Positions 1 to 5,831 of a stretch of DNA of 14,874 nt are shown here, one piece after another. The translations under genes and the position numbers were made by a program. Source of the stretch: Chloroflexota bacterium. GTDB taxonomy: Bacteria; Chloroflexota; Anaerolineae; Promineifilales; Promineifilaceae. The stretch is from the NCBI GenBank assembly GCA_024223125.1, contig JAAEOP010001284.1, forward strand, positions 1 through 14,874. The letters are read 5' to 3'. Position 1 is the stretch's first letter; each line of letters begins with the position of its first letter. Under the pieces are notes generated by a model. The model saw nothing but the letters and a program-made list of their open reading frames with translations, was not told the DNA's origin and did not search any database.

Positions 1-118
1 CAAACACCTGATCATCATTCCCATCCAGTAAACTTAACACGCGCCGGTTTAAGGAAATTGGCTGAAAATATAATACTTTCAGCAGCGTCCAGCTATCTTT
101 TATCAATTTTCGCATCAT
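1..118 (-). CDS. Partial CDS, N-terminal 39 residues, unknown protein
   Basis: An open frame runs leftward from ATG at 118 (a second in-frame ATG is at 115) to the window edge without a stop. It encodes 39 residues starting MMRKLIKDSWTLL. The start is basic and amphipathic, followed by a Tyr-Phe-Gln-Pro stretch and an acidic end (LLDGNDDQVF). The composition looks like a real protein, but the fragment is too short for me to assign a family. It has the same orientation as the ATPase gene ending at 305, with 186 bases between them that hold a palindromic repeat. No clear Shine-Dalgarno precedes it; AAAG lies just upstream of the ATG. It could be a chance open frame. Confidence 0.5.
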   Translation of the reverse strand, partial: MMRKLIKDSWTLLKVLYFQPISLNRRVLSLLDGNDDQVF

Positions 119-173
119 GTCTTTGTTACGGCAGCACAACACTTAATCGTGATCATTACAAATGTGCATCATA

Positions 174-246
174 ATGTCATTCCGAAGCGGAGCGAGGAAT
201 CTTTTGTCTGGAGCAAGCAGATTTCTCACTCCGTTCGAAATGACAT
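174..246. repeat. Palindromic repeat with TGTCATT...AATGACA ends
   Basis: The left arm (174-202) and right arm (219-246) are imperfect inverted copies of about 28-29 bases around a 16-base spacer. Relative to the other arm there are about four substitutions and one single-base gap. The outer ends read ATGTCATT and AATGACAT, and the inner ends read GGAATCT and AGATTTC. It lies between the ATPase stop and the start of the partial upstream gene. It has the form of a dispersed intergenic palindrome (REP- or MITE-like) and could also act as a terminator-like hairpin in the ATPase transcript. No transposase is nearby. Confidence 0.8.
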
Positions 247-304
247 ATTGTGAAGTAATGGATATTCTCTACGGTTTAATGTGACGCTACCTTTGTTACT
301 TCTT

Positions 305-1612
305 TTATCTGTTTTTGTCGTCTTTCTTTTGTTTGCCGGACAAACCTTGCCACAATGTGCCCAACCAGTCTAAAAATTGCCCACCGGTCAGCTTGTTATC
401 TCCTACCAATACAAAAGCCAATCCGACCGTTGCCACCACAAAAAAAGTGCCCACGCTACCATCCAACTTAACTGTTATAAAAATGGTTAATAAGAAAACC
501 AGGCTTAACACCAGTGCATAAGCATACAAAGGTGGCGTTGGTCGTGACATCCGCAAGACTGGTTTCTTTTCTTCCCCCTGGATGGGACGCTGCTTATGAG
601 TACTGCTCACAGGGCGGCGGGCCGGTTCACGGGTCAACGTTCCATCTTGCAGCCATTCTGTTAACAGCGGACTAAACAACCTTAACTTGCCGGCGGCGTC
701 CATTTCGGCCAGCCCAGTACGCTGTAATTCTATTTGGGCTGTTTGCCAATTGGGGACACTGCCCTGTCCGGTTGCCAGCCGCGCGGCGGCAGCCTGTTCT
801 GCCGGGCTAAGGGCGCGCCACAATGTTTGCAGCGGTTTGCGGGCTGCCTGGGCAAATTCATCCCGTAGCCAGCCTTGATTTTGCCCGCCTTTAGCCCACA
901 ACAGTGAACCGGCTAATTGCAAGAATAAAGGATGGCGGCCGGCCAGGGTGAGGGCATTCTCCACATGGGCGGCCGGCGGAGAAGGACGTCCGGCTCGCCG
1001 AAATGGTTCTGTCAGCAGCCGCCGGGCAGCATCGGCGTCTAAACCGGCCAGATCAACCTGAGTAAAGATATTGGTAAAGGGGGATGTTTCGCCGTCGTGC
1101 TTTACAATATCTTCTAATCGGGCCGCGGAAGCTGTGATAAAAGCGAGTTTGCTCAGGGAGGCCAGGTGCCGCCATCCTTCAAAAAAGTCACGATCAAAAC
1201 AGTCTCGCTCCATCAACTTTTCCATCTCATCCAGACAAACAATAGGCTGGTAGCCATCCCGTCCTATTTGCTCAATCGCATTTGTAAAGGCGATTTGATC
1301 GGAAATGGGGCCAAATTCATACCTGTTCAGCCGGGCATCTAAGGCGGTCACAATGGTGGTCAGCAAATCAGATATTGTCCGTGTGCGGGCATCATGTAAA
1401 TCTACGTAAACGGGTACAATCTCGGCCGGTAAATCGGCATGGTTTACAAACTGCCATAACAGGGAAGATTTACCGATACGCCGCAAACCCACAATGGCTA
1501 TGCTGCTGCTTTTGCGGGCCGCATCGTGCAAGCGGGCCATTTTTTCTGTCCGCCCAAAAAACATAGGCGGGTCTTTAATCATGGGGCCGGTGATGTAAGG
1601 GTTTTCTGTCAT
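305..1612 (-). CDS. Membrane-anchored STAND/AAA-type ATPase
   Basis: A 435-residue protein with an N-terminal P-loop NTPase domain of the kind often called 'ATPase domain predominantly from Archaea' (STAND/AAA_16-like). Visible motifs are a Walker A at residues 42-50 (GLRRIGKSS), a Walker B with acidic pair at 127-131 (LDEME) and a sensor-like strand at 157-163 (LAFITAS). Residues about 260-325 look like a winged helix (LSPAEQAAAARLA...LFSPLLTEWL). A polar linker follows, then two predicted membrane helices (about 362-382 and 388-404) and a basic tail. The family couples ATP binding to signalling or regulation; substrate and partners here are unknown. The start at 1612 is supported by a good promoter at 1654-1682 and a family-typical N-terminus (NPY..G..I..P..FFGR). 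No Shine-Dalgarno is seen. The gene contains no perfect ACGGCCGT octamer, unlike most of the window. Confidence 0.85.
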   Translation of the reverse strand: MTENPYITGPMIKDPPMFFGRTEKMARLHDAARKSSSIAIVGLRRIGKSSLLWQFVNHADLPAEIVPVYVDLHDARTRTISDLLTTIVTALDARLNRYEFGPISDQIAFTNAIEQIGRDGYQPIVCLDEMEKLMERDCFDRDFFEGWRHLASLSKLAFITASAARLEDIVKHDGETSPFTNIFTQVDLAGLDADAARRLLTEPFRRAGRPSPPAAHVENALTLAGRHPLFLQLAGSLLWAKGGQNQGWLRDEFAQAARKPLQTLWRALSPAEQAAAARLATGQGSVPNWQTAQIELQRTGLAEMDAAGKLRLFSPLLTEWLQDGTLTREPARRPVSSTHKQRPIQGEEKKPVLRMSRPTPPLYAYALVLSLVFLLTIFITVKLDGSVGTFFVVATVGLAFVLVGDNKLTGGQFLDWLGTLWQGLSGKQKKDDKNR

Positions 1613-1653
1613 ATGGTTTTTGAATTGTTTTTCTGGCTGCCAATAATGAGGAA

Positions 1654-1682
1654 AATGTATCTCTGAACTGGGCAGTTGTCAA
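1654..1682 (-). promoter_or_regulatory. Sigma70-type promoter for the ATPase gene
   Basis: On the minus strand a perfect -35 box TTGACA (plus 1677-1682) is followed by a 17-base spacer and a -10 box TACATT (plus 1654-1659, 4 of 6 consensus). Transcription would begin near 1647 and give a leader of about 35 bases before ATG at 1612. It overlaps the upstream region of the divergent GMC gene. Confidence 0.6.
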
Positions 1683-1703
1683 TGTCAGCCGGGTTGGATG
1701 TGA

Positions 1704-1709
1704 TAAAAT
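1704..1709 (+). promoter_or_regulatory. -10 box six bases before the GMC start (leaderless candidate)
   Basis: TAAAAT (5 of 6 consensus) lies exactly six bases (GGGCGC) before ATG at 1716, so transcription would start at or next to the start codon. No good -35 lies at the standard distance; TTGTCA at 1676-1681 is 22 bases away. No Shine-Dalgarno is present. The DUF711 gene start has the same arrangement. Confidence 0.5.
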
Positions 1710-1715
1710 GGGCGC

Positions 1716-3068
1716 ATGTTAACCAAAGAAACGGATATTATCATTGTGGGATCGGGGCCGGGCGGGGCGACGCTGGCGCGTGAATTGGCGCAGTCGGCCG
1801 CTGGGCTGGGAATTACATTGTTGGAGCGCGGCCGTGATTGGCGGCCGTCTCCCCTTTATGGAACCTATCCAGGCGGGATGTTGTACACGGATAAAGCGTC
1901 GTTCTTGACGACGCAGGAAGGATTGTCGGTGGTACGGCCGCTGTTGGTTGGTGGGGCGACGAGTATGTATTGTGGCTGTGCGGCACGGCCGTTGCCCTGG
2001 TGGCAGTCTGCTTACAATATTGATTTGGAAAGCTACGCGCAGGCGGCAATTGAGGAGTTGGGTATCTTGCCCCTGCCCCCGACGCTGCGCGGCATTGCTT
2101 CTACCCGTATTGCCGAAGCGGCGGCCGAAATCGGTCAGGATTGGTTTGCTCAGGATAAATTTATGCGGCCGCGTCGATCCCACAATGGATTTGATTGTGC
2201 GGCCAACTGTATGTTGGGCTGTCGCTGCGGGGCCAAATGGAATGCGGCCGAATGGGTAGACACGGCCGTAACAGAAGGGATTGATTTGTGGACGGGGGCC
2301 AGGGTGGAGCAGGTGTTGGCGGAAAACGGCCGTGTCGCTGGCGTGTGGGGTAAATGGCGTGGGAAACCATTCGCTGTCTATGCTAAAAATGTTATTTTGG
2401 CGGCCGGGGGGATTGGGTCGCCGCTTATTTTACAGCAGAGTGGATTAACGGCCGCTGGGCAAGGCATGACGATGGACACCACCATCATGGTGTACGGCCA
2501 TGCGCCTTACAAAGGAATTGGAGACGAACCGCCGATGACCTGGAGTTTTGCCGATGATGATCTGGGCGTGTTGTATTCGACGCTTATTGACCCCTGGCTC
2601 AATTATCCCCTTGTCATGCTCCGTAAAGGGCCAGCTTATCCATTGACCTGGCGCCGTTGGGGGCATACGCTGGGGGTGATGATTAAACTCAAGGATGAGA
2701 TTAGCGGTTTTGTGCAAGCTCAAAAACGGGGATTCACCATCAGCAAAGGGGTCACGTCGTCTGACCGACAGCGGTTGGCGGCGGCTGAACAAGTGGCGGG
2801 TCGCATTTTGCAGCAGGCTAGCTGCGACTCGGACTCCATCTTCACCACCCCTCTGCGTGGTACTCACCCCTCTGGAACTGTGCGCATTGGGGAGATGTTG
2901 ACCACAGACCTGGAAACAGAAATCCAAAATTTGTATGTGTGTGATGCTTCTGTTTTTCCACAGGCGTTGGCTCGTCCCACCGTTCTGACCATCATCGCTC
3001 TGGCTAAACGATTGGCTGAACATCTGTTAAATGATCATTCACTCCCCCAAGGTGCCCGGCACTTATAA
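1716..3068 (+). CDS. GMC-family FAD-dependent oxidoreductase
   Basis: A 450-residue flavoprotein of the glucose-methanol-choline family. The N-terminal FAD-binding Rossmann motif is GSGPGGA (12-18), with the ribose-binding acidic residue near 37 (LLER). A second strand motif is VILAAGGIGSP (226-236). The C-terminal signature has the catalytic His at 384 (GTHPSGTVRIG), then NLYVCDASVFP and a final helix. The Asn usually found before Pro near the C-terminus (NPTLT) is Arg420 here (ARPTVLT). A Cys cluster (C161, C165, C169, C171, with GAK after) resembles the CxxxC region of long-chain alcohol oxidase-type members. The protein is shorter than the usual 500-550 residues. The substrate is unknown, probably an alcohol, sugar or sterol. 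The last five residues and the stop codon come from the left arm of an inverted repeat. The PLP enzyme follows on the same strand. Confidence 0.9.
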   Translation: MLTKETDIIIVGSGPGGATLARELAQSAAGLGITLLERGRDWRPSPLYGTYPGGMLYTDKASFLTTQEGLSVVRPLLVGGATSMYCGCAARPLPWWQSAYNIDLESYAQAAIEELGILPLPPTLRGIASTRIAEAAAEIGQDWFAQDKFMRPRRSHNGFDCAANCMLGCRCGAKWNAAEWVDTAVTEGIDLWTGARVEQVLAENGRVAGVWGKWRGKPFAVYAKNVILAAGGIGSPLILQQSGLTAAGQGMTMDTTIMVYGHAPYKGIGDEPPMTWSFADDDLGVLYSTLIDPWLNYPLVMLRKGPAYPLTWRRWGHTLGVMIKLKDEISGFVQAQKRGFTISKGVTSSDRQRLAAAEQVAGRILQQASCDSDSIFTTPLRGTHPSGTVRIGEMLTTDLETEIQNLYVCDASVFPQALARPTVLTIIALAKRLAEHLLNDHSLPQGARHL

Positions 3069-3115
3069 ACGAGTGGGCTACTCCAGTAGACTTGGTAATG
3101 AAGTGCCGGGCACCT
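3050..3115. repeat. 15-bp perfect inverted repeat (AGGTGC-CCG-GCACTT arms)
   Basis: The left arm AGGTGCCCGGCACTT (3050-3064) and right arm AAGTGCCGGGCACCT (3101-3115) are perfectly complementary around a 36-base loop. Each arm can also fold on itself (GTGC, 3-base centre, GCAC). The left arm encodes the last residues of the GMC protein up to the codon before its stop; the right arm ends two bases before the ATG of the next gene. A sister element with the same outline and a different centre is at 9470-9533. It resembles REP elements mobilised by IS200/TnpA-REP-type enzymes, but none is present here. Confidence 0.9.
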
Positions 3116-3117
3116 GA

Positions 3118-4182
3118 ATGGTTACCACTAAAACTATTGCTCAGTGGACTCGAGAGATGGGTTTGCAAACAATTCGTGATCGGTTGGATCAATTTCCGCA
3201 GTTGCGTTACGGCCGTTATCCTACCCCTTTAGAACCCTTACCCCGTCTGACGCAAAAGCTGGCTGGCCCGCAGTTATGGATTAAGCGAGATGATGAGATT
3301 GGGCCGGGGTTGGGCGGCAATAAGGGGCGCAAACTGGAATTTATCATGGCTGAAGCGCTGCGTCTGGGGAAGCGTAAAGTTGTCACTTTTGGCGGCTTGC
3401 AATCCAACCACGCCCGCATGACGGCCGCTGCTTGTAACCCCCTCGGTTTGGAAGCGCATCTATTTTTCTTTGAGAAACGGCCGTCTACCCTGCAAGGTAA
3501 TCTGCTGTTGAATCAACTTTTGGGGGCACGGCTGCACTTTATCCCCTTTGGCGGCGGGGGGGATGCTTCTCTGACGTTGGCCCAGACAAACCGGCTGGTC
3601 AAGCTGCTATCCACGCTGTTGGTGGGGCCGCGAGCCTATTTTATGCCCGTCGGCGGACATTCGGTTACGGGTTGTTTGGGTTATGTGGCGGCGGCGCTGG
3701 AACTGCATGAACAAGTGACGGAATTGGGATTGGATGTGGAGAAGGTGAGGGTGGTAACGGCCGTTGGCACAGGCGGTACATTGGCGGGACTGATGGCTGG
3801 CTTGCGGCTGATAAATTCACCTATGCGGCTGTTGGGGCTGGATATTGGCAAATTGTGGAAAGCGTTTCCGACGGCCGTGGCTAAATTGGCCGCAGAGTTG
3901 TGTGCAGTGTTGGGCGAACCGATGCAGTTCAACCCGGAGGATGTACCCATGATTGAACATGTGTATGCCGGGCCGGGATATAGTGTGTTGACGGAAGCGA
4001 CGGCCGAGGCCATAAAAATATTGGCCCAATCTGAAGGCATTCTTCTCGATCCTGTCTATACCGGCAAAGCGTTTGCTGGATTGTTGGACCTCATTCAACA
4101 AGGCACATTTGCGGCCGATGAGCAACTCGTTTTTCTACATACAGGCGGTTTCCCCGGTTTGTGGGCGTACACTAAATTGTGA
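3118..4182 (+). CDS. PLP-dependent D-cysteine desulfhydrase / ACC deaminase family enzyme
   Basis: A 354-residue fold-type II PLP enzyme. The cofactor-binding Lys is about residue 69 in GGNKGRKLEF. The substrate-binding motif QSNHARMTAAA (about 98-108) has the form known for this family. The C-terminal signature LDPVYTGKAFAGLLDLI is followed by FLHTGGFPGLWAY. Known members turn D-cysteine into pyruvate, sulfide and ammonia, or deaminate 1-aminocyclopropane-1-carboxylate. From these motifs I favour D-cysteine desulfhydrase but cannot exclude action on another D-amino acid. ATG at 3118 abuts the repeat arm and has no Shine-Dalgarno. ATG at 3154 (MGLQTIRDRL), closer to the usual family N-terminus, is a real alternative. 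The last 11 bases overlap the 3' end of holA on the other strand. Confidence 0.88.
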   Translation: MVTTKTIAQWTREMGLQTIRDRLDQFPQLRYGRYPTPLEPLPRLTQKLAGPQLWIKRDDEIGPGLGGNKGRKLEFIMAEALRLGKRKVVTFGGLQSNHARMTAAACNPLGLEAHLFFFEKRPSTLQGNLLLNQLLGARLHFIPFGGGGDASLTLAQTNRLVKLLSTLLVGPRAYFMPVGGHSVTGCLGYVAAALELHEQVTELGLDVEKVRVVTAVGTGGTLAGLMAGLRLINSPMRLLGLDIGKLWKAFPTAVAKLAAELCAVLGEPMQFNPEDVPMIEHVYAGPGYSVLTEATAEAIKILAQSEGILLDPVYTGKAFAGLLDLIQQGTFAADEQLVFLHTGGFPGLWAYTKL

Positions 4183-5125
4183 GGGCGGCGATGAGGAGGT
4201 TGAGGGCGGTAGTCATATCCTGACGGCCGGTTTTGACGCCCACATCAATATCCAGCAAGTGATGATAGATTTGTTCTAGTTGGGGCAGGCTGAACCCCTG
4301 GCTTTGCTGGTGCAGTTTTCCGGCTACAAAACTGTGCATTTTGAGCGTTTGGCTGATGCCAGGCGGCCGTTCTCCTGCTTCGGCCAACTCTTTTACTTGA
4401 ATGAGCAGACGGAATTGGCGAATGACCATGGAGAACAGGTAGAAGGGATCGGTTCCTTCGCTGAATTTTTGTTGCAATAACAACGATGCTTTTTTACTGT
4501 TGCGGTTGCCCAGGGCGTCTACCAGATCAAAGATGCTGGCTTCGGCCGCGTAGGGAGTGAGCAGGGTCACATCGTCGGCCGTAATTTCAGCTTCTTCCCC
4601 TTTGTACAAGACCAGTTTGTCCAGTTCGTTGCTTAAAATGTTCAGATTGCTGCCGATGTTGGTGGCTAACATATGAACGGCGCGGGGTTGGATACGGCCG
4701 TTGCGCGCCGCTGCCTCATCCCGTATCCATTTGTCCAAGGCATGTCCCTCTGGTTTGGCAAACTTTTTTACGTAGCCAGCCTTTTCCTTTTCTGCCAGTT
4801 TGATGATGGGGTGGCTGGCCTTCAACGCTTTTGATTCCAGAAAAAATAGACGGGTTGTCTCTGTCATTTGGGGGAGATAGGTTGCAAGTTTATCTACAAA
4901 AGCTTTATCTGGTTTGGCCGTCAATAAATCATGCCCGATGATTAGCCGCACCGGAGCCAGAAAAGGGATCGCGCTGGTGGTCTGCTGCAATTCGGCAAAG
5001 GAAATTTTCCCTTCCAGGCGAGTGGTGTTCAAATCCAGCATAGCCGGATCGCCCATTTTGGCCTGGAGCTTGGCCAGGGTTTCTTGTTGAGAGTGGGTGT
5101 CTTCGCCGTGAAAAATGTAGAACAT
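4172..5125 (-). CDS. holA: DNA polymerase III subunit delta
   Basis: A 317-residue protein matching the clamp-loader delta subunit, which opens the beta sliding clamp during replication. The N-terminus MFYIFHGEDTHSQQETL is the usual degenerate P-loop-like region (YLLxGEE). It is followed by PFLAPVRLIIGHDLL and TRLFFLESKAL, the first-domain strands. The middle has LATNIGSNLNILSNELDKL and a helical stretch with FDLVDALGNRN. The end, DIDVGVKTGRQDMTTALNLLI, is the typical C-terminal domain signature. I chose ATG at 5125; the frame extends upstream to 5194, but that extension overlaps the DUF6391 gene and looks non-homologous. No Shine-Dalgarno is seen. The start lies 25 bases after the DUF6391 stop, so the two are probably co-transcribed and translation may be coupled. 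The 3' end overlaps the convergent PLP gene by 11 bases. Confidence 0.93.
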   Translation of the reverse strand: MFYIFHGEDTHSQQETLAKLQAKMGDPAMLDLNTTRLEGKISFAELQQTTSAIPFLAPVRLIIGHDLLTAKPDKAFVDKLATYLPQMTETTRLFFLESKALKASHPIIKLAEKEKAGYVKKFAKPEGHALDKWIRDEAAARNGRIQPRAVHMLATNIGSNLNILSNELDKLVLYKGEEAEITADDVTLLTPYAAEASIFDLVDALGNRNSKKASLLLQQKFSEGTDPFYLFSMVIRQFRLLIQVKELAEAGERPPGISQTLKMHSFVAGKLHQQSQGFSLPQLEQIYHHLLDIDVGVKTGRQDMTTALNLLIAALTI

Positions 5126-5150
5126 GGTGTGAGTGTGCAAGTGGCGCTTG

Positions 5151-5723
5151 TTATTTATCCTTTGTGTCAATGCGGTAGGAGGTGGCCTGGGCACGGCCGC
5201 CGGTGAGCAGGAGTTGGAAGAAGCGGGTAATGGGGGAGGGGGCGACTTTACGGATGCGTAAAATTTGCAAACCCTGTAAGTCGCCTTCCACTGTGTAGCG
5301 GGCTTGTAACTGTACGCCGATGGGCCGGGAAATGATTAAGGCGGCGACAACTGCTAAAATGGCAGTGGGCAGAGCATTTAACAATACCATAGGATCAAAG
5401 CTGTTGCGGCGCTGCTTTTTTTGTTCAAAGACGAATACGGTTTGGGCGGCCAGGGTAGCCATGACGGCCGTTGTCAGCAAAACTGTGCCACAATTGGGGT
5501 GTACTGCCAGGTTGTGTTCCCCTTTTTTCAGACGAGTGTATGCCTCTTCGACCGCTTCAATGACATTCGTTTCCGACACATCGCCGTAGATGTTTAGGTT
5601 AAAGCCGCTGGGAGTAGAATTACCCTGGGCGCTAAAGTTTTTGTGCTTTTCGCTGAGTACATGAATCGAGGCATGTTCCAGCCCATGATTGCGCCGTACC
5701 CGGCTGATAAGTTCCATTAACAT
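5151..5723 (-). CDS. DUF6391 family membrane protein
   Basis: A 190-residue protein I recognise as DUF6391, a family common in cyanobacteria and Chloroflexota with no known function. The N-terminal part holds RRNHGLEHASIHVL (11-23), a conserved basic and His-rich stretch, then STPSGFNLNIYGDV and HPNCGT (75-80). Two membrane helices follow (about 80-98 and 112-132), separated by a basic loop, then a C-terminal segment (VEGDLQGLQILRIRKV). The spaced His residues and the Cys could bind a metal, but that is speculation. ATG at 5723 is preceded by GGAGGT four bases away; ATG at 5717 (ten-base spacing) is an alternative. The frame opens at a TTG (5735) that lies in the ribosome-binding region, and I rejected it. 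The gene sits between murE and holA on the same strand. Confidence 0.85.
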   Translation of the reverse strand: MLMELISRVRRNHGLEHASIHVLSEKHKNFSAQGNSTPSGFNLNIYGDVSETNVIEAVEEAYTRLKKGEHNLAVHPNCGTVLLTTAVMATLAAQTVFVFEQKKQRRNSFDPMVLLNALPTAILAVVAALIISRPIGVQLQARYTVEGDLQGLQILRIRKVAPSPITRFFQLLLTGGRAQATSYRIDTKDK

Positions 5724-5727
5724 GATT

Positions 5728-5733
5728 ACCTCC
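5728..5733 (-). promoter_or_regulatory. Ribosome binding site for the DUF6391 gene
   Basis: On the minus strand GGAGGT is followed by AATC and then ATG at 5723. It is the strongest Shine-Dalgarno in the window, and it rules out the upstream TTG start at 5735, which overlaps it. Confidence 0.75.
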
Positions 5734-5779
5734 AAATCAATCCTAAATATTTTCAGCTATTTTGTTTCCAGTGGGACAA

Positions 5780-5831
5780 TCGTAAATGGTCAACGGCCAA
5801 CGGTCAATAGTCAACCGTCAACTCGTAAATG
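5780..5831. repeat. Five-unit heptad repeat flanked by 9-bp direct repeats
   Basis: Five in-phase 7-base units fill 5788-5822: GGTCAAC, GGCCAAC, GGTCAAT, AGTCAAC, CGTCAAC. A perfect 9-base direct repeat TCGTAAATG lies on each side (5780-5788 and 5823-5831), as would follow an insertion with target duplication. The block provides the TGA stop of murE (5818-5820). Confidence 0.8.

Noticed and set aside
305..1612. ATPase gene as part of an anti-phage defence system
   Set aside because: No nuclease, protease or other effector gene lies beside it in this window; the neighbours are metabolic, and the STAND-like family has many other roles.
2445..3023. Antisense open frame of 192 residues inside the GMC gene
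   Set aside because: It is a shadow of a clearly recognised gene, has low-complexity composition and no start signals.
5126..5194. N-terminal extension of holA up to 5194
   Set aside because: The extra residues overlap the end of the DUF6391 gene, are low-complexity in part (PRPPPTALTQ) and do not resemble the delta-subunit N-terminus, which starts at MFYIFHGED.
5724..5735. TTG start at 5735 for the DUF6391 gene
   Set aside because: The TTG overlaps the GGAGGT ribosome binding site that serves ATG 5723.
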